The notes under the pieces: model-generated | Database searches by the model: none | What the model was told of the DNA's origin: nothing | The model's input: only the letters and a program-made list of their open reading frames with translations | Shown here: positions 7,368 to 14,698 of the stretch, piece by piece | Layout: every line of letters starts with the position of its first letter | Position numbering within the stretch: position 1 is the first letter of the stretch | Program-made: the position numbers and the translations under genes | NCBI GenBank assembly: GCA_964577825.1 | Contig: CAZOBJ010000051.1 | Location: 1-22,075, forward strand | Source of the DNA: CAZOBJ01 sp964577825 | Lineage (GTDB): Bacteria > Planctomycetota > SZUA-567 > JAFGNG01 | Length of the DNA: 22,075 nt | Direction of reading: 5' to 3'

Positions 7368-7994
7368 TCAGACCATGCCCGCGAACCCGAAGAAGGCCAA
7401 CGCCATGCACGCCGCAGCCACGAACGCGATCGGCACGCCGCGCAGGGCCTCGGGGATCGGGGCGCTGTCCAGGCGCTCGCGGATGCCGGCCATGATCACG
7501 AGCGCGAGCGTAAAGCCGACGCCCGCGAAGATGCCGTTGACCGCGCTCTTGGCCACCGCGCCGCCCAGCGTTTCGCTCTCGCCCGTGAACCGGATGACGT
7601 TCAGTTCGGTTACGCCCAGGATCGCGCAGTTCGTGGTAATGAGCGGCAGGTAGATGCCCAGGGACTTGTACAGCGGCGGGGCCAGCTTGTGCATGGCCAT
7701 CTCCACGAACTGGACCAGGGCCGCGATCACCACGATAAAGCACACGATCTTCAGGTACTGGTCGAGCTGGTACTGGGCGAGCCGGGGATGCAGGAAGATG
7801 CCCCGGTAGATGAGCATGGTGATCAGGCTCGCCAGGGTCATCACGAAGATGACGGCCATGCCCATGCCGAAGGCACTCGACCGCCGCTTGCTCACGCCCA
7901 CGAACGGGCACAGGCCCAGGAACTTCGAGAGCACGAAGTTCTGGACGAACACCGCCAGGAACATGATCTGGAAGTAGACGAGCGCGGTCTCCAC
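7368..7994 (-). CDS. rnfA: Rnf complex subunit RnfA (membrane, ion-translocating core)
   Basis: 208 residues starting with GTG at 7994, preceded by GAGGAG about 9 nt upstream and 12 bp after rnfE. RnfA and RnfE are homologous six-helix proteins that interlock with opposite topology in the membrane and hold an Fe-S centre between them. Landmarks: FVQNFVLSKFLGLCPFVGVS (positions ~16-35), with the Cys in LCPF shared by both paralogues, and GIYLPLITTNCAILG around 116-130, whose Cys in TNCAILG is the second cluster ligand. Hydrophobic segments span nearly the whole chain. It is slightly longer than the usual ~193 residues. Confidence 0.96.
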   Translation of the reverse strand: METALVYFQIMFLAVFVQNFVLSKFLGLCPFVGVSKRRSSAFGMGMAVIFVMTLASLITMLIYRGIFLHPRLAQYQLDQYLKIVCFIVVIAALVQFVEMAMHKLAPPLYKSLGIYLPLITTNCAILGVTELNVIRFTGESETLGGAVAKSAVNGIFAGVGFTLALVIMAGIRERLDSAPIPEALRGVPIAFVAAACMALAFFGFAGMV

Positions 7995-8006
7995 GGGTCG
8001 GGCTCC

Positions 8007-8675
8007 TCAGGTTCCGGAGGCGTCGGTTACGGGTTCGTCCGGGCTCTCTTCCACGCCCTGCTCGGCCAGGGCCAGACGCCGCTGGCGCTCGGCGCCCAGG
8101 TAGTTGAACAGGGCCAGCAACAGGCCCATGGCCAGGAATCCGCCCGGCGCGAGCACGAACAGGGTCAGGGTATAGGAGTCGGCCCCGCCGCTGATCGGCA
8201 CGCCGAAGAGCCGCCAGCTGCCCAGGACCTCGCGCACGAGCGCGATCGCGCACAGGGCCAGGGTGAAGCCCGCGCCCATGCCCAGGCCGTCCACAACGCT
8301 GCGGTAGACCTTGTTGCGGCTGGCGAAGGCCTCGGCGCGGCCCAGGATGATGCAGTTGACCACGATCAGCGGCAGGTAGATGCCCAGGCTCGCCTTCAGG
8401 TCCGGAAAGTAGGCGCTCATCACCATCTGCACGATGGTCACGAACGTGGCGATGACCACGATGAAGCAGGGGATGCGCACCTGTGTAGGGATGACCCCGC
8501 GCGCCAACGATACGATCAGGTTGCTGCACACCAGCACGAACGTGGCCGCCAGCCCCATGCCCACCGCGTCCACGAGCCCGGTGGTCACCGCGAGCGACGG
8601 GCACAAGCCCAGGAGCAGCACGAAGACGGGGTTATCGCGCACAATCCCCCGGACGAAGATGTCGGTCACGCGCAT
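8007..8675 (-). CDS. rnfE: Rnf complex subunit RnfE (membrane, ion-translocating core)
   Basis: 222 residues; ATG at 8675-8673 with GGAG 7 nt upstream. It is the paralogue of RnfA, as shown by the shared NPVFVLLLGLCPSLAVT (15-31) and GIYLPLIVVNCIILGRAEAF pattern, with the two Cys that ligate the intramembrane Fe-S centre. The acidic C-terminal tail (EQGVEESPDEP) follows the last membrane helix and faces the cytoplasm in known complexes. It is the first gene of the operon here, whereas it sits near the end in proteobacteria and in the middle in clostridia. A sigma70-type promoter lies just upstream. Confidence 0.96.
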   Translation of the reverse strand: MRVTDIFVRGIVRDNPVFVLLLGLCPSLAVTTGLVDAVGMGLAATFVLVCSNLIVSLARGVIPTQVRIPCFIVVIATFVTIVQMVMSAYFPDLKASLGIYLPLIVVNCIILGRAEAFASRNKVYRSVVDGLGMGAGFTLALCAIALVREVLGSWRLFGVPISGGADSYTLTLFVLAPGGFLAMGLLLALFNYLGAERQRRLALAEQGVEESPDEPVTDASGT

Positions 8676-8710
8676 GCTCGTCTCCGCGGGTCGGGACTCA
8701 GAAAAGCGGT

Positions 8711-8740
8711 AGTATATGCCACTCGCTCGCGCGCTGTCAA
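8711..8740 (-). promoter_or_regulatory. sigma70-type promoter of the rnf operon
   Basis: On the minus strand a perfect -35 TTGACA (8740-8735) is separated by 18 bp from -10 TATACT (8716-8711). Transcription would start near 8704, giving a ~28-nt leader before rnfE. This is one of the best-matching promoters in the window and suggests strong constitutive expression; no obvious operator overlaps it. Confidence 0.75.
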
Positions 8741-8779
8741 CTGCTTAGGGGACGCAGCCGGACGGGGGTGCGCCCGGGC

Positions 8780-11446
8780 CTAGCGGGGCCGCAGGGCCCT
8801 TTCCACGGTTGCGGGTGCGATGCGCGGGTCGGCGAGCATTTGCTCTTTGAGTCTGCGCAAGGGCTCCGAGTTCGGGATGATCTCGCACGCGTCGTGGATT
8901 TCGCGCACGGCACGCTCGTACTTGCCCAGCTGCAAGAGCGTCTCCACCATGGCCTTGCGGGCTATGGGACGGTTGCGATAGTGGCGGCGTGCTTCGGAGA
9001 CAGCGTTCAGGGCTTCATCGTACTGGCCGGTGGCCAGCATGAACCGGGCATACAGCGCGCTGGCCTCCGGGTACCCCTTGTGCCGCCGCCGGGCCCGGCG
9101 CAGAAGGTCGATGGCCTGGGCGTAGTTCTCCTCCCCGCCCTGCTCGTACCGGATCGCAGCCAAGAGGTACAGGGCCTCGTAGTCCGAGGGGACGCGCGCG
9201 GTGGCTTGTTCCAGCACCTGCGCAGCGGCCTCTCTGCGTCCCGTGCCGTACAGCATGCGCGCATACTCTGTGGCAAAGGGCATCAGCCGCACGGACGCGG
9301 GGTCCATGCGTGCAAGCTGGGCCACCGCCTCCTCTCCCTCCCCGATTTCGAACAACCACATGGCGGCGAGGAAGTCCCAATCCTGTTCGCGCATCCAGGC
9401 GAGCTGGCGCGCGGGCACGCCGGGCAGGGCTTTGGCTCGGTGCCAGCTGGACATCACCGGGCCCGGCAGGTCCACCAGGGCATTGCGCAGGCGGATGCGC
9501 AGGCCATACGAGTAGGGACGGAATCGCAGCCCGTCCAGGAGCGCAAAGAGCTGTTGATTGGGCCGGCCCAGGCCGGCCTCCTTGGACGCGAGGGCGATCG
9601 CGTAGGCCTCGATGGAGGGGATGCGTTCGTGCAGCTCGCGGTACAGGGCCGCGCCGCGCCGCAGCCGTTCGCGCTGGGTCCGGTCGAGTTGCGCGCGGCG
9701 CGTCGGGGACAGGGCCTCTCGGCGCTCGTGGTCGCGGTGGATCTTGGCGTTCAAGGCCCTGCCCACCAGAGACTGGGCCCGCTGCCACAGGTCGATGTTG
9801 CTCATGCGCGGCGCGGCGCGGCGGGCGGCGGCCTCCTGCTGGTCGAACTCGCCGGCCTTCATCCAGGCCAGGGACCGGTACACGTCCAGCTGCCCCTGGT
9901 AGGCGCGTGCCGCGTCCCAGACGAGCGCTGCGCACGCCAGGACCACCACGCAGCGCACAATCCCGTCCGCGACCATGTGCGTCCACGGCGGCGTGCGTCC
10001 GGGTCCCGGCGCTTGCGCGGGCGCGGGCCGGGCGCGCTGCCATCCCGCGGCCAGGGCCATGGCCACCACCACCGCCACGATCCACCCGAGCTCGCCCCGC
10101 CGCTGGGCGGGGTTGGTGAGCCCGTCGGCGAGCACCCCGGCCAGCACCACCAGCGTCACGCCGCCGTAGCCCAGGAGCCGATCTCTCGGCGGGGCCGTGG
10201 TCAGTCTGCGCCGCGCCGCGGGCAAGCACGTCGCCACCGCTGCGGCCATCACCCCGGCCCACAGCAGAAAGCCCACCGCCCCGAGCTCGCCGAAGACCTG
10301 GGCGGGCTCGTTGTGGGCGTCGCGGACCCAGTCGCCGCGCTTCTGGCTGAGGACCGACTCGGGGCGCTCGTGAAACGCGGCCCCGTAATGGTAGGCGTCC
10401 GGACCCCAGCCGACCATCGGGCGGTCCAGGCCCATGCGCAGCGCGCTCTCGACAAAGAACACGCGGATGGCCCCGCTGCTCCAGTAGAGCTGCCGGCGTC
10501 CCTGGGGCGTGCGGAACAGGTACCAGAGCACCCCGCCGCAGGCGAGCGTCGCCACCAGGACCGAGGCCACCAGGTACCGGGCGAACCACCTGCGTTGGAT
10601 CCGCAGCAGCCCCAGCATCCACACGCCCCCGAGGACGCCAACCGTGCAGGAAAGCGTGTGGCTGAGCATGATCGCGCCCACCCCGGCCGCAAGCGCCAGG
10701 AAGCCCCAGAGGAGCGCGGCGCGGTGCCCGCGCACAAGACCGTCATGCACCGTGCCCAGGCCCGCGAGAGCCCCAACCATGGCCACGCCGCCCAGAGCGG
10801 CGGGCATGGCGAAGGGGTGGATCAGCCGCGTGGGGGTGAAGTACGCCCAGTCGCGCTCGCCCCAGGGCGCGTCGTGGTACACAGCGGCCACGGTCGCGCA
10901 GTAAAGGCCCAAGAGGACCGTGCCCAGAAGCAGCGCACGCAGGAGCCCCTGCCGTCGCGTCTCGGTGTGCAAGAGAAGCACCACCGCGAATACGCCTGCG
11001 GTCATGCGCGCGGCGCGCACGAGCCCCAGCTGCGAGGCGAAGAAGGTCGGGCTGGCCAAGGCGCTCACCGCGTTCCACAAGAGCAGGAGCGCCAGGCACA
11101 AGAGCCCCAGTTGCGCGGGCCGCGCCAGGGTTGCGAGCCGCGCGCGCAGGGTCCGCAGCTCCCCTGCGCCGACCACCCAAGCAAGGGCTGCGGCCGTGAA
11201 CAGGGCAAGGGTCGCCTCGTGCTCCGCGGCCCCGGAGATGGGGGAGGGCAGCCACAACAGGTCGCCCAGCGGTCCGGTCGGGCCCAGGAGGGTGTTCCAG
11301 ACCTCGTGCTTGAGCCAGGGCCAGGCCAGGATCGCCAGTCCGACCGGTCCGCCCCAGCGCTCAAGCCAGCATGGCCGGCCGCGAAGCGCGCCCGCGGGCA
11401 GGGAATCCTGCGGTGGAGTCGCTGAGGTGGGGACTGCTTCGGGCAT
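8780..11446 (-). CDS. O-antigen ligase/polymerase-like membrane protein with C-terminal TPR domain
   Basis: 888 residues; ATG at 11446-11444 with AAGGAAGG upstream. The N-terminal ~500 residues contain many hydrophobic segments and the Wzy_C/WaaL-type signature: a periplasmic loop with RMGLDRPMVGWGPDAYHYG (~333-350), then AHNEPAQVFGELGAVGFLLW (~374-393), matching the family's GwGpg.f and HNdyLq...E.G..G patterns. Such proteins join lipid-linked glycans to an acceptor or polymerise repeat units in the inner membrane. From ~560 to the end the chain is soluble and rich in TPR-like helices (for example YEALYLLAAIRYEQGG, ASALYARFMLATGQYDEALN, LLQLGKYERAV). TPR fusions are known in ligases of exopolysaccharide clusters and in proteins that glycosylate pilins. 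Acceptor unknown. The gene ends 105 bp upstream of rnfE, in the same direction, with no clear terminator. Confidence 0.85.
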   Translation of the reverse strand: MPEAVPTSATPPQDSLPAGALRGRPCWLERWGGPVGLAILAWPWLKHEVWNTLLGPTGPLGDLLWLPSPISGAAEHEATLALFTAAALAWVVGAGELRTLRARLATLARPAQLGLLCLALLLLWNAVSALASPTFFASQLGLVRAARMTAGVFAVVLLLHTETRRQGLLRALLLGTVLLGLYCATVAAVYHDAPWGERDWAYFTPTRLIHPFAMPAALGGVAMVGALAGLGTVHDGLVRGHRAALLWGFLALAAGVGAIMLSHTLSCTVGVLGGVWMLGLLRIQRRWFARYLVASVLVATLACGGVLWYLFRTPQGRRQLYWSSGAIRVFFVESALRMGLDRPMVGWGPDAYHYGAAFHERPESVLSQKRGDWVRDAHNEPAQVFGELGAVGFLLWAGVMAAAVATCLPAARRRLTTAPPRDRLLGYGGVTLVVLAGVLADGLTNPAQRRGELGWIVAVVVAMALAAGWQRARPAPAQAPGPGRTPPWTHMVADGIVRCVVVLACAALVWDAARAYQGQLDVYRSLAWMKAGEFDQQEAAARRAAPRMSNIDLWQRAQSLVGRALNAKIHRDHERREALSPTRRAQLDRTQRERLRRGAALYRELHERIPSIEAYAIALASKEAGLGRPNQQLFALLDGLRFRPYSYGLRIRLRNALVDLPGPVMSSWHRAKALPGVPARQLAWMREQDWDFLAAMWLFEIGEGEEAVAQLARMDPASVRLMPFATEYARMLYGTGRREAAAQVLEQATARVPSDYEALYLLAAIRYEQGGEENYAQAIDLLRRARRRHKGYPEASALYARFMLATGQYDEALNAVSEARRHYRNRPIARKAMVETLLQLGKYERAVREIHDACEIIPNSEPLRRLKEQMLADPRIAPATVERALRPR

Positions 11447-11492
11447 ACAGCCTTCCTTTGTCGGCCGGTTTCCGGTTGCGTCGGGCGCGGCC

Positions 11493-11521
11493 AGTGTAGC
11501 GCGCAGGTATCGGCCGGGCAA
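11493..11521 (-). promoter_or_regulatory. candidate promoter of the ligase-like gene
   Basis: Minus-strand TTGCCC (11521-11516), 17-bp spacer, TACACT (11498-11493). Four of six bases match in each hexamer. It would give a leader of ~40 nt to the ATG at 11446. Confidence 0.45.
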
Positions 11522-11551
11522 AGGTTTTCCGGATCGGCGCCCGGCCGGACC

Positions 11552-11581
11552 TTGACCTGGGGCGGCCGGAATCCGTAGAAT
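11552..11581 (+). promoter_or_regulatory. candidate promoter of the secretin gene
   Basis: Plus-strand TTGACC (11552-11557), 18-bp spacer, TAGAAT (11576-11581); five of six bases match in each hexamer. The start would be near 11588, ~55 nt before the ATG. It lies back to back with the opposite promoter at 11493-11521, so one regulator bound in between could affect both. Confidence 0.6.
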
Positions 11582-11643
11582 CAAAAGGAGCCGGGGCGCT
11601 TGCGGAGAGCGTTCCTGCGTTAGGACGCTGTGAGGGGGCGGTG

Positions 11644-13656
11644 ATGCCCGGGCGGCGCATGCAGGGCCTTGTGTCCACGGCCGCGGCCGTGGTTTTTCTG
11701 ACGCTTGCCCGGGGATTTCCCGGGCAGGGGCCGGGGATTTCCGCAGCCGAGCTTCTCCCGTTTGCCGAAGAGTCCGAGGTCGTTGGGGAACGTCCCACCA
11801 GGGAGTCCGCACCCCAGGAGGCGACCGAGGCCCTGAACGAACAGGCCCGTGAGCGCGACGGGCTCGTGGACCAGAAGCTCAGGCAGGCGCAGGTGCTGCT
11901 TCGCATCGGCCGGTACGAGGACTGCATTGATCTCTGCGACGAGATCTTGTTCCTGGACCGCACGAGCGACCGCGCCCGAGACCTGCGCGCCGCGGCCACG
12001 GACCGGCTGATCGCCACCCGGGCCGAGGACACGCGCAACAAGCGCAAGTTGCGCGACGCGGCGGCGCTGGACGCAGTCACGCGCGAGACCTTCGTCCCCC
12101 ACCGTGGCGAGGACGTGCCCCGGCCCACGGAAGTGGACGTGCCCTTCCGCGAGAGCGAGGCCGACCGGGCCCGGATGCGCGCGGCGTTGGACCAGACCAT
12201 CCCGGAAATCAACCTAGTGGATACGGACGTTGCGTATCTGTTGCAGCTGTTGTTCACCACGCACAACATCAACATCATCTATCCGCCCGACGCCGTGGAG
12301 GGCAAGCGGATCACCATCCAGGCCCGGGACCTGCCGCTGCGGGTGCTGCTGCAGAACCTGTCGCGCAGTCACGGGCTGCACTACACGGTCTCCGACGGCG
12401 TGGTCTGGCTCTACGGCGAGGGCGGGGACGTGAAGCCCGGCAGCATGTTCCAGCCGGCGGTCATCGCCCTGAAGACCGGGCAGACGGGCGCGTGGGTCCG
12501 CGGCGAGGGCGGGGAAGACGGCGGCGGGGGCACGGTCAGCGACGTGGAGGCCATGCTCCAGTGGATGGAGGAGCACTGGCCCCACTGGCCCGAGGGCACC
12601 AGCTACAAGATCGACCCCAAGACGAACCGGCTGGTCATCTCCAGCACGCCGGACGTGATCGACGACGTGCGCGAGGTGGTGGAGATGCTCGACGTGCCGC
12701 CGGTGCAGGTGCTCATCTCCAGCCTGTTCGTGCAGATCGGCAAGGACGACCTGGACCAGCTTGGGTTCAGCTGGTCGGTGACCGGCAACCCGCAGCCCGA
12801 GCTGGACCCGGACGGGGGCTTCCGGGGCTTTCCGGACAAGATCACCATGGCCGACTCGGCCATCAACACGAACGTGGCCGGCGCGGACGCATTGGCCCTG
12901 GCGGTGACCGGGGTCTTGAACGAGCACCAGTTCGACGTGGCCATGAACGCGCTTGTGGAGGCGACCTCCACCAAGGTGCTCACCGCGCCGCGCGTGATTG
13001 CGCTCAACAACCAGGTCGGCCACATCGAGCTCACGCGCAACTTCCCGTATCCGACCGACTGGGAAAGCACCACGCAGGGCATTGCCAGCCGGGACGTGGT
13101 GGTCACGGCGAGCAACATCACCCCGCGCAACTGGCAGGAGGAGCAGCTCGGGTTCGACCTGAAGGTGGTGCCCAGCGTGGGTGCGGACATGAAGACCGTG
13201 AACCTCCAGCTCGTGCCCACGATCAAGGACCTCGACGAATTCGTGGCCTACGACATCATCACGGTGGACGCCCAGGGCAACCCCACTGCGTTCGACGCGC
13301 GGCGGCCGACCTTCCAGACGAGCCGGCTCGAGTCGGAGGTGACCGTGGAGGATGGGCACACCGTGGTCATCGGCGGGCTCTTTCGCGACAACATCACGGA
13401 CACCGAGAAGCGGGTGCCCTTCTTGAGCAAGGTGCCGGGCCTAGGCAAGTTGTTTCGCAGCAGGAATCTGGACCGCGACCGCAGCTGCCTGTTCATTTTC
13501 GTGACCGCGCGGATCGTGCGGCCGGACAACCGGCTCTACACCGACGTCCCGCAACTGCCGCCCGAGTTGCGGGCCAGGGAGGTGGGGCTGGAGGGATTCG
13601 GGTTCGGCCCGGAGCTGGAGACCCGCGACCCGCAGCGCTGGATCGTCCCTGAGTGA
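11644..13656 (+). CDS. secretin-family outer membrane channel (GspD/PilQ-like)
   Basis: 670 residues. ATG 11644 is taken as the start (GTG 11641 is adjacent; a GAGGGGG stretch precedes both). The N-terminus has basic residues then a hydrophobic stretch (GLVSTAAAVVFLTLA, 8-22), a likely signal peptide. Residues ~64-120 form a helical, TPR-like segment (AQVLLRIGRYEDCIDLCDEI). Residues ~189-258 match the STN/N0 domain (INIIYPPDAVEGKRITIQ, LPLRVLLQNLSRSHGL). ~303-365 is an N1/NolW-type ring domain ending DVPPVQVLISSLFVQI. The rest is the secretin barrel, with the diagnostic E.TVEDGHTVVIGGLFRDN and VPFLSKVPGLGKLFRSRN (from 591), then LFIFVTARIV. Secretins form multimeric gates for type II secretion, type IV pili or filamentous phage. 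No partner ATPase, pseudopilin or pilotin is nearby, so the system served is unknown. Confidence 0.9.
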   Translation: MPGRRMQGLVSTAAAVVFLTLARGFPGQGPGISAAELLPFAEESEVVGERPTRESAPQEATEALNEQARERDGLVDQKLRQAQVLLRIGRYEDCIDLCDEILFLDRTSDRARDLRAAATDRLIATRAEDTRNKRKLRDAAALDAVTRETFVPHRGEDVPRPTEVDVPFRESEADRARMRAALDQTIPEINLVDTDVAYLLQLLFTTHNINIIYPPDAVEGKRITIQARDLPLRVLLQNLSRSHGLHYTVSDGVVWLYGEGGDVKPGSMFQPAVIALKTGQTGAWVRGEGGEDGGGGTVSDVEAMLQWMEEHWPHWPEGTSYKIDPKTNRLVISSTPDVIDDVREVVEMLDVPPVQVLISSLFVQIGKDDLDQLGFSWSVTGNPQPELDPDGGFRGFPDKITMADSAINTNVAGADALALAVTGVLNEHQFDVAMNALVEATSTKVLTAPRVIALNNQVGHIELTRNFPYPTDWESTTQGIASRDVVVTASNITPRNWQEEQLGFDLKVVPSVGADMKTVNLQLVPTIKDLDEFVAYDIITVDAQGNPTAFDARRPTFQTSRLESEVTVEDGHTVVIGGLFRDNITDTEKRVPFLSKVPGLGKLFRSRNLDRDRSCLFIFVTARIVRPDNRLYTDVPQLPPELRAREVGLEGFGFGPELETRDPQRWIVPE

Positions 13657-13736
13657 GCCCGAGCCGAGGTCGCGCTACGCGCAGAGACGAGCCGGCGTTA
13701 TATCCGCGAAAAGACACGGAATTCTGCGCGCCGGCC

Positions 13737-13765
13737 TTGTTCCTGCGCTTCGGTCCTGTTACACT
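13737..13765 (+). promoter_or_regulatory. candidate promoter of the AAA+/VWA pair
   Basis: TTGTTC (13737-13742), 17-bp spacer, TACACT (13760-13765) in the 172-bp gap after the secretin gene. The -35 is poor (3 of 6); the -10 is identical to that proposed for the ligase-like gene. It would leave a ~57-nt leader. Confidence 0.35.
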
Positions 13766-13828
13766 CGGATCGGCGCGTATCGCGGTAGCGAGCACCCCCA
13801 GGATGCGGTGTTGGAGATGGGGAGAGCC

Positions 13829-14698
13829 ATGTCTGCGGATGTTGAAGTGGTTGACCAGTTCCGGGTGGACTTCGCCCCGAACTACGTGCCCCAGGACAAC
13901 GAGGAAGTGCTGTTCCGGGCGGCCTTCGAGAGCCGGATTCCCTTGATCCTCAAGGGGCCCACCGGATGCGGCAAGACCCGGTTCATCGAGTATATGGCCC
14001 ACACCCTGGACCTGCCCCTGATTACGGTAAGCTGCCACGAGGACCTCACCGCCGCCGACTTGGTGGGCCGGTTCCTGTTCCGCGAGGAGCAGACCGTGTG
14101 GCACGACGGGCCGTTGACCCTGGCGGTGCGCTACGGCGGGATCTGCTACCTCGACGAGATCGTGGAGGCCCGCAAGGACACCACGGTCATCATCCACAGC
14201 CTGACCGACGACCGGCGCATTCTGTACCTGGACAAGACGAACGAGGTGATCCGCGCGCATCCGAAGTTCATGATGGTGCTCAGCTACAACCCAGGGTATC
14301 AGAGCCTGGTCAAGGACCTGAAGCCCTCCACCAAGCAGCGGTTCGCGAGCCTGGTGTTCGGCCACCCGTCCGTGGACGTGGAGGCCAAGATCATCGAGAC
14401 CGAGACCGAGCTCGACCGCGAGGAGAGCCGCAGGCTCGCGGAGATGGGCGCGCGCATCCGCGAGCTGCGGGGCTTCGGGCTCGAAGAGTCGGTGAGCAGC
14501 CGCCTGCTCGTGTATGTGGGCCGGCTCGTGCGGCAGGGCCTGGACCCGGTCGAGGCCTGCACCTGCGCGATCAGCCAGACCCTTACCGACGAGCCCGAGG
14601 TCATGGAGTCGATCAACGACGTGGTGCGGCTCTACTTCGGCGAGTTGGGCGAGAGCGACAGCCATGGCCCCGCCGAACAACGCGCAGCCGAATCCTGA
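13829..14698 (+). CDS. MoxR-type AAA+ ATPase of the CbbQ/NorQ family
   Basis: 289 residues. ATG 13829 is chosen over GTG 13808 and ATG 13817 because GGGGAG (13819-13824) is correctly spaced only for it. Walker A is GPTGCGKT (43-50); Walker B is ICYLDE (105-110), followed by the family-specific VEARKDTTVIIHSLTDDRR. SYNPGYQSLVKDLKPSTKQR (152-171) carries the sensor Asn154 and the likely arginine finger Arg171. CbbQ/NorQ ATPases form hexamers that, with a von Willebrand partner, remodel and activate metalloenzymes: CbbQO reactivates rubisco and NorQD supports nitric oxide reductase maturation. The very close match to the family core makes the assignment firm. The partner follows directly, with overlapping reading frames. 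No rubisco or NOR gene is seen, so I give no symbol. Confidence 0.93.
   Translation: MSADVEVVDQFRVDFAPNYVPQDNEEVLFRAAFESRIPLILKGPTGCGKTRFIEYMAHTLDLPLITVSCHEDLTAADLVGRFLFREEQTVWHDGPLTLAVRYGGICYLDEIVEARKDTTVIIHSLTDDRRILYLDKTNEVIRAHPKFMMVLSYNPGYQSLVKDLKPSTKQRFASLVFGHPSVDVEAKIIETETELDREESRRLAEMGARIRELRGFGLEESVSSRLLVYVGRLVRQGLDPVEACTCAISQTLTDEPEVMESINDVVRLYFGELGESDSHGPAEQRAAES

Noticed and set aside
332..11425. Very long open frames opposite the real genes (for example minus 332-2530, plus 4192-6561, plus 6588-8783, plus 8768-11425).
   Set aside because: They lie antisense to genes with clear families, lack ribosome binding sites and family motifs, and are expected where GC-rich codon use removes stop codons from other frames.
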